DNA of 64,000 nucleotides from assembly GCA_964036665.1 (NCBI GenBank), contig OZ038532.1:7936001-8000000 (forward strand), read 5' to 3'. The number at the start of each line of letters is the position of its first letter. Position 1 is the stretch's first letter. The notes under the pieces are model-generated. The model was not told where the DNA came from and did no database searches. It worked only from the letters and a program-made list of their open reading frames with translations. This stretch comes from Gordius sp. MW1 (taxonomy: Eukaryota > Nematomorpha > Gordioida > Gordea > Gordiidae). This document shows positions 1 to 12,100 of the stretch, piece by piece. A program made the translations under genes and the position numbers.

Positions 1-40
1 AACCACCGCCCCTTCCTGCCAACCCCTGGCTACGCCTATG
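1..40. repeat. Right end of a GC-run MITE, cut by the window edge
   Basis: It ends in CCTGGCTACGCCTATG, the right terminus of the CATGGGCG-ended MITE family seen many times in this window. The left end lies outside, so no target duplication can be checked. Confidence 0.6.
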
Positions 41-2634
41 TATCACTGTTTTTATTATCAATTTTATTGCCCATATAAAATGTGCAAAAATTAATAAAAA
101 TGTGTCCGAAACGCTTTATTAACGACTATTTCTCACTAGATTTGATTGCTAATATGAATTGATTCTAGTCATAATGTATACATAAAGAAATTTTAGAAAG
201 ACGAGATGTTGATAGAATTTGTATAATATATGGTATGGATAGACTTTAAAAGATGTCATATTTTTATTCAACTCGCATAATAAATTTTAATTTATTTTTC
301 CCCGCATTGTTCCGAATTGTCAATAAAATATGAAAAGCTTACGTTGCAATATTTAAAGTTTACTTTAATTTTTTTACAGTTCTTTAAAAAAGTGAAAAAA
401 ATATAGGTGTTACACAATTTAATAAATATAAAATTCCGATTTAAATTAGAATTTATCTTATTTTAATTATAATTTTTTTTAATAATGTTTTTTGAAGGTG
501 GGATGTGGAGGGTGGTGGCAAACTTTCCCCACGGATAGATTAATACAATAAAGTGACATATCAAACAAATTACTTCTAACAATTTTTAAATTTTTTTGGA
601 TCATGTTTTCCAAAAGAAACGTTGATTTTGCCTTTATATGAACGTAATCTCGAATGTTTTTAATATATATCATGAAGCTTAAGATTCTAAAATAAGATCA
701 AATAAATTAATTTGTAAGCTCATTAAACCAATAAAAAATCAACATAAGACGAAATGAGCCTAGATTATATAGTTTATTTAAATTTTATGATAATTTTTTT
801 TGGACGAGGCATTTGGCCGTGTCAACTTGTATGGTCTACTAGATAAGGCACTCTCTCTAAAGTGTGACTGTTAAAATATTGATAAGCACCAATGCAAATT
901 TTCCTATCCGTCATTTTAAATTAAATTATACATTCATGAGGCGGGCGCGAGATTCGTAAAATCCAAAGCTTATGGCTTACTTGTTTTCACTAAGCCAATT
1001 CGTGTCCCGACGGGTTTTCTAATAATTAAATACGATCGCTTCGCTATTGTAAAGTGTTAGAAAGAACTTTAAAAACAAAAGTTTTATATTACCATAATTT
1101 ATACGAGCCATATTGAAGTGCTTTTTGGAAGAATTCTTTTTGTTAGAGATCTTCTCTAAAAGCACATTTGACTAAAAAGAGAAACATAATAGATAGATAT
1201 TTTGCGAATGACATTAAATTTAGCCTAGGTTCAACGCCATTTAATTTAGCAACTCAAGATTCCAGGGGCTTTTTATTAAATAATTTACGAACTTTTGCTT
1301 ATAAATTCTATTTTATGAGAAGTGTAACATTTTTGGTATTATTGGCAGTAAGAAAGAACGTGTTAGATCGTTAGTATTTAAGATTGGCTTAATTAAATTG
1401 TTAATCACACTCACTTTCCAAAATGAAACGGTATTATTTTAGTGGTGAAGCAATTAAGCTGATACTTTCCTTATGAGCAGGATGACAAATTGTTGGACCT
1501 TGTAATCAATTACGACGATTAATTCGAATTAGCAAGTTAGTACAATTTTAGCTCCGAAAAAGTGGCGTTAACTTAATTAACTCCTAACAATAATAAAATC
1601 CAATCAGACTAAATCTATATAACTTTTCTAGGGTTAAAACACAATGTAGATGAACTTCCTAACCATTTTGTAAGAGTGTAAAATTTAATATCATTAAAAA
1701 CTTTTATAATTTTAAAAATAAACGAAAAAATTTCATTACCCCCTAGTTTTAATCAAATTCACACCATTATATAATGATGATTAGATTGTTTACACAATAT
1801 AAATTTATTGTTAACAAATAGTAAGGTTGGATTTTTAAAATGATATTGAAATTAAATAATTTCAAAACTTACAATCCACAAAATTTCCAAATATTCCTTT
1901 GATAGCCTATGGGTAAAATAAAATTCGTGCGCAAAAAAGGTAAACAATTTGTAGCACCATGAGCTATATATAAATAGAAAAATGGGAGTTTATTATTAAT
2001 TTAGTAGAACTCAAAAGGATTATTTTGTCAAAATGTTACTTCGTTATTTTTTACATTTTAGTGTTCGCTTATAATAATTTTTGAAATTTAGGAGGGCAGT
2101 AGCCCGCCACTCCCCTTGGCTTAGCCCACGTAAACTAAGCTAAATAATTTGTAACTATATTATTTGTTCATCTTTTAAGCTCCTTTTATATTTTTATATT
2201 CTAATATCAAAAACAACGGATAGGATATTCATAAAGTAAAGTTTAATTTTGCCCTAAGGATAGTTAAAACTTACACCTAGTTTAAGACTAATGAAATATT
2301 TGGCATTAAAAAATCGCTAGAAATAAATAACGACCTAATTGAAAGAACTTGTTAAATTTGTCAGCCAAAAAATGGTTACGACCTTGAATCAGTCTCGTTC
2401 CAAAGATTTATTACCGCTAATACTAAACCATTGACTCTAATGCTTCCTGTATAAAGGCCACCACGTCTGTATTTAGAATTATTCTCTCCTAATTCCCCTA
2501 ATTCCTTCTAATAAGTCTAACAAGTAGGCTTAGAGATTATTAACATTAATTATTTTCGGACTTAGCCAGTATTTCAATTTTGGGGGGGGGGGGGGGAGAA
2601 GCAAATGATTATTTTAATTTTTTTTTGAATATAT
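41..2634. other. Gene-free AT-rich stretch
   Basis: I see no exon with a sensible splice context and no conserved protein on either strand. A worn MITE right end (gggcagtagcccgccact) lies near 2095-2130 and a G homopolymer sits near 2582-2596. The longest open frames are short and look like chance in AT-rich DNA. Confidence 0.5.
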
Positions 2635-2642
2635 AGGACTTT

Positions 2643-3001
2643 CATGGGCGCTGCCCCCCCCTAATTTAAAAAAAAAATTTCAATACAAAAACCCTAACAA
2701 ATTAAAAAAAATTATGTTTTGCCCCCCCCCCCTAATTAGACAGAGGGGGGCAGCCGGACCCCACCCCCCCCCCCCCCCCCTAATTTGCCAGGGGGGCAGG
2801 GGGTCTGGCTGCCCACACTGCCGAATTTAGGGCAGTTGCTTTTTTTTTGCTCCCAGGAAAAGATAGTGGAGACCTTTTTTTTTTTGCTTTCAGGAAAATT
2901 TCTGGATAGTGTAGACCTTTTTTTTTGCTCTCAGGAAAATGTCTAGACATTTTTTTTTAATCTGCCCCCCCCCCCTAATTCAAAACCTGCATACGCCCAT
3001 G
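2643..3001. mobile_element. GC-run MITE with a perfect 8-bp target duplication
   Basis: The element opens with CATGGGCG and closes with ACGCCCATG. It is flanked on both sides by AGGACTTT (2635-2642 and 3002-3009), an exact 8-bp duplication as made by hAT transposases. The interior holds long C and G homopolymers and three degenerate copies of a unit of the type TTTTTTGCTCYCAGGAAAAT (about 2838-2960). It is non-coding. The intact duplication suggests a fairly recent insertion. Confidence 0.85.
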
Positions 3002-3009
3002 AGGACTTT

Positions 3010-4072
3010 GCCCCTCCCTAAACACATCTTCTATAAATTTAATTGCTCACACTCTATTATTTAACATTTTTCCTTTCTATGTATACAATGTTGGGGTGGT
3101 GTAATTTTCGACATTTGCCTTCAGGACGTTACGAAACATATTAAAGGTTGGAAGGTGGGAGAGAGATTGGATAATAAAGGGGAGCTGAGGGAAAAAAACT
3201 TAAGGTAAAAGGGGGAAATGAGAGAGAGGAGGCATGAATGAATGTCACCGCGTTTGAGATTATTGCGCTTCGGGTTATTTGTAAGGAAGGAGTGTATGAA
3301 TTGTGCATAGACCTCTTAAAATTATTTTATTTCGACACATTAATACTTTGGTTACGACATGATCGTGTGACCAAATTGTTATTTTTTACCCGATTTAAAA
3401 AAATGATTTCGTTTTGATATTATAAAAATTTTATTGGTTTCAATTATTCGTTATCTGTTACAAAATTTAATCATCATCATCCAAAACGTCTTAAAATGGT
3501 AAGTTTGATGTATTCATGCATAAACTTTTTACAAAAAACTTGTTAGTAAAATATCGTTTTTCGAAAAAAAGTTTATTTTTATTTTTACGCTAATTTTATA
3601 AGGCGTTGTACGTACAATTTTATAAAACTCATAAACCGGTATACATTCCTATAAAATAAAATTAATAAAAACATAAAGAATTCAATTTGTTTGTAAAAAT
3701 AGAGTCATCACTTGCCCTAAGCAAAAAAAACTTATTCTATACTTCGCTGGTGTTTGTTTAAAGTTGTTAGAGAAAATTTCATTAATAATTTACGTACTTT
3801 TTAAATTAAATAAAAGCACAACCTAAGTTTTACTTTGCAAAATTAATTATTTTAAAATTACTAATGGAAAAAAACATTTAATGGGGAAATAGTGAAAAAT
3901 CCCTTGTTTGACCAATGTATCCTTAATTCTCCCTGTTTAAAAAGAACCTTCAACTAGATCGGCTAGCCCAATCAAAATTTAGTATTTACACTTAGGTTTA
4001 CATATTTCTGAATCATTATATATAATAGTTTCTGACGTAATCTTCATTATGATAATACTTAAAAACTGTATT
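3010..4072. other. Gene-free AT-rich stretch
   Basis: No exon, RNA gene or clear repeat was seen. A purine-rich patch lies at about 3150-3235. Confidence 0.4.
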
Positions 4073-4080
4073 TATTGGTT

Positions 4081-4317
4081 CATTGGCGTAGGGAGGGGGT
4101 GGTTTCCGGGTTAAACCCCTCCCATGATATTAAATTTATATAATTTTTATATTGTATATTTAATAAAAATAAATATTTGTTGGAATTTTACTTTTAGTAT
4201 TTTACTATTTTTACGCTATGGTAACTTTAAATTGTTAGAAAAAAACATTTTTACCCCCAAAAAATAGTTAAAAATGTTATAATCCCCCCCCTTGAGGAAA
4301 TCCTTGTTACGCCTATG
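4081..4317. mobile_element. GC-run MITE with a perfect 8-bp target duplication
   Basis: It starts CATTGGCGTAGGGAGG and ends GTTACGCCTATG. TATTGGTT flanks it exactly at 4073-4080 and 4318-4325. The interior is AT-rich and non-coding, with short G and C runs just inside the ends as in the other family members. Confidence 0.85.
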
Positions 4318-4954
4318 TATTGGTTCGTCAAAAAAATATATATAAATCCACACATAATTGAGCATCGACCCTATTAATCGAGGTCAGCCAATGTTAAAAT
4401 CTGAACCTAGCCCGTTTTTCTTTACCGACCAAAAATATATACCTTAAAAAATCAAAACTTAAATTTGATTTGTTTATTTTAATGTGATATAAAACTATCA
4501 TGGTCCGTTTACCACGTAAAGATGTCGCTTAATTATCATTGAAATTTTGTGCAAGTAAACGTCAGTTTTAAATTGCAATGAGATCTTCAACAATTTATGC
4601 TCTCATGGGGATCACACAACAAATGGACATAAGTGGTTGTAGCCTAGATCTAAGGATTGGCCTTGTTTATAAATATCAATTACTACATCGTTTTATATCA
4701 TACCATAGACTTCAATCTTTATTAATTTTAATTAAAATCTGATTCTTTTTCTGTCAAAAACGCAAAAACAAATGTTTCCTGCATCACCACTAATGACAAT
4801 AGTTTATGATTGCAGGATTAAGCTTAATTTATTAATTATAAATTATATAGTTTAAAACTACTTAAATTCCTTTATTAACATTGATAAGAGGCAGGTTACT
4901 AAATTATTTTATATGATCTGTTTAAACCATGCCTGCTTTAAGTAATGGGCCTAT

Positions 4955-5644
4955 TAGAGGCCTGCGCGAGCAGGGCTAGCCCGCGGCCCTCCGGCCCCGG
5001 GTCCAAAATAGGGCTAAACAAAATGTGCAGTCCAGGCTTGGGCATATATAAGCAAAACTCTTCGGACTTTATTTCGTTCTCTATCAAGATTATAAATATA
5101 AGAACGAAGGAATGCACGTAGTATTTTAAAGGAAATAAATTTCATACATTATTAATATATACATCTTCCTTAAATATTAAATTATAGCAATGGCAGTAGT
5201 TTGTAAAGAAATATGATTATTGATTAATAAATATGATAATTTTTATCTTGAGCTTAATTTAAAACTTTAGGATTTTAAGTCAGATGCTTCTATTGTTCAT
5301 TAAACATGTTAGATTTTCAGCCCTGAGCCTGGTGAGGACATTTTCAGCAAGGCAAGCCGTCTTATAGAAGAAAAAAAGACTAGATTAAATCCCAATAAAA
5401 TCGAAAGTCTTCCAATTTGAAACCACAATTTAACTATAATTTTAAATTCGCGGTTGATTAGTAACTTTCCATTCAACGTTTCTGTTATGACAATAATCTA
5501 AAACAGTGTGTATTATTATTAATTAGTGTGGGCCTTGTGCTGCAGATTCGTGGTTAAATCTGCGGGCTGGGTACGGGCCTAAAAAAATGTATTTGTGCGG
5601 GGATGTGCAGGGCCGCAACCCAATTCGGCCCCTGCTCCTCTCTA
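4955..5644. mobile_element. Degenerate hAT element keeping a transposase 3' end
   Basis: The left end TAGAGGCCTGCGCGAGCAGG and the right end (reverse complement TAGAGAGGAGCAGGGGCC) are related inverted repeats starting TAGAG, as in Ac-like hAT elements. The flanking 8-mers (GGGCCTAT, ATGCATAT) match only in part, so the copy is old. GC-rich patches rich in GGGCC lie inside both ends. Between them, 5319-5420 codes for a hAT C-terminal dimerisation segment. Confidence 0.6.
5319..5420 (+). pseudogene. hAT transposase C-terminal fragment
   Basis: The reading DIFSKASRLIEEKKTRLNPN followed by KIESLPI and a stop matches the hAT dimerisation region (consensus of the type ER-FS-A-----KRNRL-P--VE-L). 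The rest of the transposase is absent from the element. It is a relic and not a host gene. Confidence 0.6.
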
Positions 5645-5744
5645 ATGCATATAAAAAGGTCAGGGTTACTTTTAAAGGGGGGGGGGGGGGGTGGGTCTAT
5701 CAATGATCCATAAATTGTATTACGTTATAAGAGCTAGAATTCAT

Positions 5745-5895
5745 GAGAGAGACTAGGGGGGCAGGGACGGGTGACTCACCCCCTCTAAATCCATAAAATT
5801 CTTGAAAGTTATTAAAATTATGGCTAAAATTTAAAAAATGATCATTTTGCCCCTCCCTAAGTCATTAATGCTCCCCTCTAATCCCAATGCTGCCT
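5745..5895. repeat. Worn GC-run MITE-like segment
   Basis: A G-rich left side, an AT centre resembling other family interiors (attttgcccctccctaa) and a C-rich right side fit the CATGGGCG family. Neither terminus nor target duplication is clean. Confidence 0.4.
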
Positions 5896-6187
5896 AAGCC
5901 AATGCTAGAATTACAAAGAGTTTTAATGGGGGTGTAAATATATTAAAATCAGAAATGTGTCCTCTAATCAAAGTACCACATTACTGACCTCGTAATTCTC
6001 TCTATTTATTTAATAAATAATTTCCAAGTAATACATAAAAAAAGATATTATTAGCAAAAAAAAAAGAAAAAAGTAATACATTAACTATTTTAAACAAGAA
6101 TAATAAGCTAACTAACCATAGCAATTAAGAATAACACTAAAATTCTCACGCTTTACAAAGCCAACCTTTATACCAAAATACTCCTCC

Positions 6188-6360
6188 CATGGGCGTACCG
6201 AGGGGGGGGGGGGCAGGGGGGGGGGCTGCCCCCCCCCCCCTAACTTACGAAAAAAAAATTTCAATGCAAAAACATTGAAAAATTTATGTTTTGCCCCCCT
6301 CTAAATGAATTCTTTAACGTTTTGCCCCCCCCCCCTAATTCAAAACCTGGGACGCCCATG
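6188..6360. mobile_element. GC-run MITE with an 8-bp target duplication
   Basis: It opens CATGGGCGTACCGAGG and closes GGGACGCCCATG. The flanks ACTCCTCC (6180-6187) and ACCCCTCC (6361-6368) differ at one base. Runs of G and C lie next to each end. It is non-coding. Confidence 0.8.
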
Positions 6361-6368
6361 ACCCCTCC

Positions 6369-7608
6369 CCCACGAATTGATTGTAGATTTTGAATAGTCA
6401 TCATCCAAACTCAGTTAAAAACATTATTATTAGGTTTTAAGATCATTACATTAAATTTAATTATTGCAACTAAACATTATAACAAAAATCTATTTATAAT
6501 ATGTTAACTCCCTTTTCCCTTGTCATGCATAAATGTATTAAAAGACATAAGGAAACAAACATTTTACAAGGGTCAATTACGGTCACGGAGTCAAATTAAA
6601 ATTCTTATAGTCTATAATTTGAATTTAATTGTGTGCGGGATTTATTTCTTAACATATAACTAAAAGTTTTTAATTGAAAATAGATGCTCCTTGTTTTTTT
6701 AAATTTTGTTTTATAAAGACCTCCTCATTGATTAGTGCTTATTCCTTAATCATTGCTTTTATAATCTCGTTTTTCGTAGTTTAAATGCTCTCCCTTGTTT
6801 TAAGTATTATTTCCGAAGATTTTATTTTTATTTTTTTTGTACACAAATAGTAATAATATTGGCATCTTTTTTTATAAATGTTTGATAAACGCTGCAAACG
6901 CGATTTTGCACCACTGGCCATTTTACAATTTTGAACTCATTTCAGCATTTTATTTTTGAGTAAAAATAGGTCGAATGAATTTGGTGTTTTGGCAAATATC
7001 AAATAGCCATTATATGATATTTTGAAAAATAAACTTTAAAGTTCTAAAAGATGTAACAAGAGTACGCGTTCTAAGGCAATCTTTTGAGTTGAACAAACCG
7101 AAAACTGGGTATGGGAAAAATTTACGCAAATACGAGCTATATGTAGCCATCCGAATCATTAACACTCATTTTGAAAATATTATGATTTTGATTTTACTTT
7201 CTTAAATATTTTTAAAAGCCATCAAAGTTAGTTAGATTTTGAACGAAATTAAGACAAAAGTAAAAAATGAGGGTGATTATAGAATTATTTTAATGTACAA
7301 TAAATGATCTAAACGTAATTTTAAATTGAACTAATTTTTGGACAAAATAAGTAGGAACTAAGATTAGCTACCTTAACAAGTAACTATAACGACTCTGATA
7401 AACAACATTCCGTATCCGTTGGTTGAATTAAAGTTAATTCGATGGTAAAAGGCGTCCTAAGGATCGCAAACTTTGTATACAATAAATTGTTTATAATTCT
7501 TAATATAGTAATAATTGAAAAATAAATTTGCACTGGCTAAATTTTAAGTTATAAACAAATAAAATTAAAAAAAAACAAATTAAATTGGGTGTTTTTTATT
7601 GTCGCTAG
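6369..7608. other. AP1S upstream region; first exon unresolved
   Basis: This holds the upstream flank of the AP1S gene. The usual AP1S first coding exon carries little more than the ATG, so I cannot place it among many ATG triplets here. It could also lie further upstream. No other gene or repeat was recognised. Confidence 0.4.
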
Positions 7609-9347
7609 ATCAATTTTATGCTCCTCTTCAGTCGACAAGGGAAGCTTCGATTACAGAAATGGTATGAGCCGCGGTTGGACAAAGATAAGAAAAAAATCAG
7701 CCGCGAGTTGATTGCTATGATTCTGACGAGAAAACCTAAAATGTGCAACTTTTTGGAATGGAAAGATTACAAAATAGTTTATAAAAGGTAGGTTCAAAAA
7801 TTTTAAATTCAATTTTAACGAATTTCGTGCTTATGTAAATATGTTGATTTTATTTGTTTGCAAGGTATGCTAGCTTGTATTTCTGTGCTGCAATCAATTT
7901 TGATGACAACGAATTAATTTGCCTCGAAATAATACACCGTTACGTGGAACTCTTGGACAAATATTTTGGCAGCGTGAGTTTTTAATGACTTTACTTAATA
8001 AAATATCTAGAGACAATATTAATATTAATATATTTTATTTCTCTCAGTGTAATTTTTTTGTTATATTAATTAAAATAATTAAAAACATATAAATTGGTTT
8101 AGGTGTGTGAGCTGGATATCATTTTCAATTTTGAAAAGGCGTATTTCATGTTGGACGAAATAGTATTTGGTGGCGAATTACAGGAAAGTAGTAAAAAGAA
8201 TGTCCTCAAAGCCATTGCAGCACAGGATCTTTTACAAGAAGTAAGTGTTGAAATCATCATTTTTAATCCGCTCATTAACATACTTTCAATTTCGATGAAA
8301 TCTATTAACATTCCTTTCCTTATTACAATCTAAGTTTCAAACAAAAATGCTTACATTTACCTCAAAATACAACAGACTATACTCTAAGTTGGTATATTTG
8401 CCATTAATGTTGTTTTTCTAAACCTTGGTTTTTCCTTATAATTAGTGCCCACTTTTTCTCTTCCAAAGTTTTTGGCTTGTAATTGCAGTTTCGCCTTACG
8501 TATTTCCATAATTTCGCCACTCTTTTGATACAAATAATTGATTTAATACAGGGTAGCCTCGATCATTCACAATTAAACTCTAGTTCTGACAAAATTATGG
8601 ACTCCATTAATGGAATTGATCTAGATCCAAGAATCTTCCAAGCCTATTAAGCACACATTAAATACTCATCCATCTAGTTTACTTAAATTTAATATTGCAA
8701 TTAATAAAAAAACCACGCTCTATATCATTTCTTCCAAATGTTTTTATCCCCCGTTTAATCCGTGATTTAAATGATACATATATGGAAAATATTCGTAGTT
8801 ATAAAACAATACTCATAACTAACCACATTTAGTCGCAAATAAAGTCAAAGCTCTGACAACTCGATGACATCATGGACTAATAAAGGCCTATTAGGTGCGA
8901 TAGCGTGTGGTTACGAATGATTTGTCCTATGGTCCATATCACGATAAAATTAAATCATTGAACTTTTTATGTTGTAACTCCTTATATCATATTTTTACAT
9001 CCTTTACTGCAAAATCTAAATGAAGTTAGGGTTCAATTAAAAGATCACATCAAAAAAATTGTGGGAAAAACTATAAATCACATTTATTAATAATTGCAGA
9101 GAATTTATTGATTAAGTAATAAACGATATAATTAACCAATATTATCAACATCAACCAGGTTTGAACCATAATACAAATCATTAATCACCAGACCGCCATC
9201 GGCACCAAAAATTTAAACTCAATTATAGTTATTAGTTATGCATGCTGGTTTTGTTTTTTAATACAGAAAGATAATCCAACTAGTATCAAAATATCGAGAT
9301 TATTTGAAGATGGCAGCCTGGACCCAAGATTCAATGAACCTTATTAA
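7609..9347 (+). CDS. AP1S: AP-1 clathrin adaptor complex sigma subunit
   Basis: Sigma-1 is the small subunit of the AP-1 adaptor, which links cargo to clathrin at the trans-Golgi and endosomes. Exons are 7609-7787, 7865-7973, 8103-8240 and one of two last exons (8552-8650 or 9267-9347), all with GT/AG borders and matching phases. The protein reads [20 protein letters not shown], then [40 protein letters not shown] and a segment ending [11 protein letters not shown], nearly colinear with animal AP1S over the longin-like fold. The acceptor at 7606-7608 falls just before the conserved FML, so the start ATG is probably in an upstream exon not identified; the ATG at 7618 is in frame but too far in. 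Two introns are short (77 and 129 bp). It could be any one of the AP1S1-3 equivalents; invertebrates usually have one gene. Confidence 0.93.
8552..8650 (+). CDS. AP1S: AP1S alternative last exon A
   Basis: It follows a TTTAATACAG acceptor and continues in phase 0 from exon 8103-8240. It adds 32 residues beginning [12 protein letters not shown] and ending [12 protein letters not shown] before TAA. An AATAAA lies at 8703-8708. The ending resembles that of exon B (LDPRFNEPY), which points to an exon duplication. If A is used, the canonical AP1S tail is replaced. Confidence 0.7.
   Translation, partial: GSLDHSQLNSSSDKIMDSINGIDLDPRIFQAY
8703..8708 (+). promoter_or_regulatory. Candidate poly(A) signal for the AP1S exon A form
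   Basis: AATAAA 53 bases past the exon A stop codon. Confidence 0.45.
9267..9347 (+). CDS. AP1S: AP1S alternative last exon B
   Basis: It follows a TTTTTAATACAG acceptor and is also phase 0 from exon 8103-8240. It adds 26 residues: [18 protein letters not shown], then DPRFNEPY and TAA. The part around NPTS...LFEDGSL aligns with the usual vertebrate AP1S tail (E-DE-P-SVLEE-GL). A possible poly(A) signal AATAAA is at 9449-9454. Confidence 0.75.
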   Translation, partial: KDNPTSIKISRLFEDGSLDPRFNEPY

Positions 9348-9448
9348 AATTCACCCAAAAATAATTTGCCAAATTACGGACTTTATACTTTTATAATCTT
9401 AGTTAAATTCCCACATTTTAGAAAATTTTTCGAAGTCGCTCAAGTTAT

Positions 9449-9454
9449 AATAAA
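9449..9454 (+). promoter_or_regulatory. Candidate poly(A) signal for the AP1S exon B form
   Basis: AATAAA about 100 bases past the exon B stop codon. Confidence 0.4.
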
Positions 9455-10141
9455 AGTATTATTTTGCATTGCTAAATTAGGCTTTCCCCAAGAAGCTTAT
9501 ATAAAGTGTAACTTATCACTTTGTTATAAGATATGATATTTGATGAGGATTTAAAAGGGTCGAAATGCGCTTGAATATCAAAACTCTGGCATAATGTTTT
9601 TTAGATTAACGGCTATTTTTAAATATTGTACAGATATTTTATAAGGAGTAGGTGTTCAAAACACAAACAGTCGAGCGCAAATTAGATTAAGGATTTCTAA
9701 GTAACGACTAGGAGCGAATTGATATAAAAATTTTAACATTATTTGGAATTGTTGAGAGAGAAAGAGGTGTTGCTAATTTAGATGAGGCAAAGAATTGAAA
9801 GATATAAACTCCATATAAATTATGCTTTATAGAAGTCGGAGAAATATTAATCTATAGAGGCAAAGAAAGATTCCAAGAAGGCCGTTATAATAATAAAGAA
9901 TTCTGCGCACACCACGATGACTAGCAAAAATAAAGTGGGTAACATGCTAGTGACAATTTACTAAGTTAAAAAAAATAAAAATCTTGTCGAGGTCCTATAA
10001 ATAGCCAGAAATGGATTTATGCTAAGTGAAAAAAGAAGAATATGTAAAGGGACTTATGAATGTGGCAGATGACAAAGACTTCCTGAAACAAACTTATGAT
10101 GGAACTCTTTTAAAGAGAGACAAGTATAAAAGAAAAATAAG
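9455..10141. other. Gene-free stretch
   Basis: No gene was recognised. The last 100-150 bases (lysine/arginine-rich open frame from 10026) may be the worn upstream part of the LINE that continues beyond the MITE at 10150. Confidence 0.35.
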
Positions 10142-10149
10142 GAGAAGGA

Positions 10150-10339
10150 CATGGGCGTACCCAGGTTTTAAATTAGGGGGGGGGGGCAGATTAAAAAAAA
10201 AAGGTCTCGACTATCCTAAATTTTTCTGAGATCAAAAAAAAGCAACTGCCTTAAATTAGGCAGTGGGAGCAGCCAGACCCCCTGCCCCCTGGCAAATTAG
10301 GGGGGAGGGCAGCCGCCTTCCCTCCTGCGTACGCCCATG
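10150..10339. mobile_element. GC-run MITE inserted at the edge of the LINE relic
   Basis: It starts CATGGGCGTACCCAGG and ends TGCGTACGCCCATG. The flanks GAGAAGGA (10142-10149) and GATAAGGA (10340-10347) are an 8-bp duplication with one change. The interior is the reverse orientation of the one at 2643-3001, including the CTGCCTTAAATTAGGCAG-like hairpin and poly-A/poly-T tracts. Confidence 0.8.
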
Positions 10340-11830
10340 GATAAGGATAAAGCAAATAGAACAGTTGGAGTATCTATGAAAGCATGAATAGAATGCCCAG
10401 AGGAAGGTAACGATAATTTTTGGTAAACCGAACCCTGAGGAGTTTGACATTTACAAAGGTATCAAGTAAGTTTGCAACACCTTGACAATTTTTGAACAAA
10501 GCCCATGACACGGTGCATCGTGATATAATTTGGAAGCGGTGGTTTTTTAAAAGGTACCCTATTCTGATGAATATGTAAGGCTTATGGAGAACATTTATGA
10601 TGCTTCAAATTCTTGCGTTAAATTGACAATGGGGTGGTCAAACCCCTTCGGCAGAAAATGAATTATATCAAGGCTCTAGAATAAGACCGACAACACCTTA
10701 ATTCATATAGTTATTAAGAAGCATGCTTGAATCTTCCTCTTTAACCTAATTTTTTCTCATTTAATTACGTGATAACGAGGGACGTACATAAAGGATTTTC
10801 TTGGTGTGTGCTATAGGCCGATGATATGGTATAAGAGAGAAAAGATATTCGAATGAGCCAAAAATGGTCAAAACTGTTTGCTGCTCTAAGCATGGGGATG
10901 GTCACCCTTATAAATAATGCCTGAGAATCGGTAGCGTTGCCTAATAAATATTTCCTTATTGAATTCCATTTTATACAGAATTATATCGATAATATTATAA
11001 AGTTCGCGACGACAGGTATATTTATGGCGTAGTGGGTGGGGGGATTTGGGGACAACAAATTATAACAGTGGTAAATACCAAAATCCAGGTTCTGAGAAAC
11101 GTCTGGGTAAAAAACTTTCTAGAGAAACGTTCGAAAAACAACGTTCTGAATTTTATCGATTACAAGTCTTTTATATTCTGGCTCGGTTTTTATCCTTGAA
11201 ATTCCTTTCGCTTCTTTGATCTATTTTTCCGGGCCAATTTTTGATGGATGGCCCTTCGCTACCAAGGATTTTGGAATCTTCTGATGACAGTTTTAGTTCT
11301 CCGCTACGTTTCTCGAGCCAATTCTTTATTTATAGCCTGTCAGATTTCAGACTAGATTTTCGGTAACCTTCTTACGTCCTTAGCCCACTTTTCGGAGCCA
11401 ATTATTCATCTAGGGCCCGCTGTTTCCTTGTATCCCGCGCGCATCGTCATGCAGACATGACAGTATACTTGGAAAACGTTGGAGGACCTAACACTAGTTA
11501 ATGCAAAATTGGAGCCCAATGTTACACAGGTTTAAATGCCTCGGCTCAACGGTGCACCAAAAGGGTAATTAGTCGAGGAAGTCAACGCCTGGATTTAAAA
11601 AGAATATGTCAAATGGCTATGCATCTGCTATGTCATGTGCGACTTAGTAAAACAAATGTTGCCATAGGAGAGTTAAAGGTTGACATAAAACGTTAAGGAT
11701 AAGCTACGGAGAGGATCATACACTGAAGACCAAGGTACACAAGACTACCAAAAGGGTAAATGACCAATGGCGGACATAATAAATGAAATATGCTGAGGTG
11801 GTATGGACATATAAAGAGCTGCTAAAATTC
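10340..11830 (+). mobile_element. Degenerate non-LTR retrotransposon (LINE) reverse transcriptase
   Basis: Pieces of reverse transcriptase are recognisable: YVRLMENIYDASNSCVKLTM (about 10573-10632, + strand), a GADDMV-like catalytic box near 10818, and FKCLGSTVHQKGN near 11530, which matches the F-YLGS motif that follows the RT palm in RTE/Jockey-like LINEs. Frames change and stops interrupt between these blocks, so it is a dead copy. No endonuclease domain or tail repeat could be fixed. The clade is uncertain. Confidence 0.6.
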
Positions 11831-11985
11831 ATCTTAAATACGAACTAACTTAAATTTCAAAATTACAAAGGGTTTTTAACGGTGTATAAAAGTTACATAT
11901 ATTTTTTTACTTTACAAAAAATATTACTGCAGACTGGTTGCATATAAAAAGATTTTTAAATTCAATGAATAGAAGTAATTATGAA

Positions 11986-12100
11986 CATAGACTAGATAGA
12001 CTGCTCATGGCATATGGTTAATTGAGTGTCAAATTTTCCTCCATTTTGAAGAGTGCAACTGGTATATTTTAACCATGTAATTTTGCCCTATAACAGTCAA
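11986..12100. repeat. Fragment of the CATAGACTA MITE family
   Basis: CATAGACTAGATAGACTGCT and the following CCATTTTGAAGAGTG match the left half of the element at 23093-23361. The right end is not found nearby. Confidence 0.6.
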
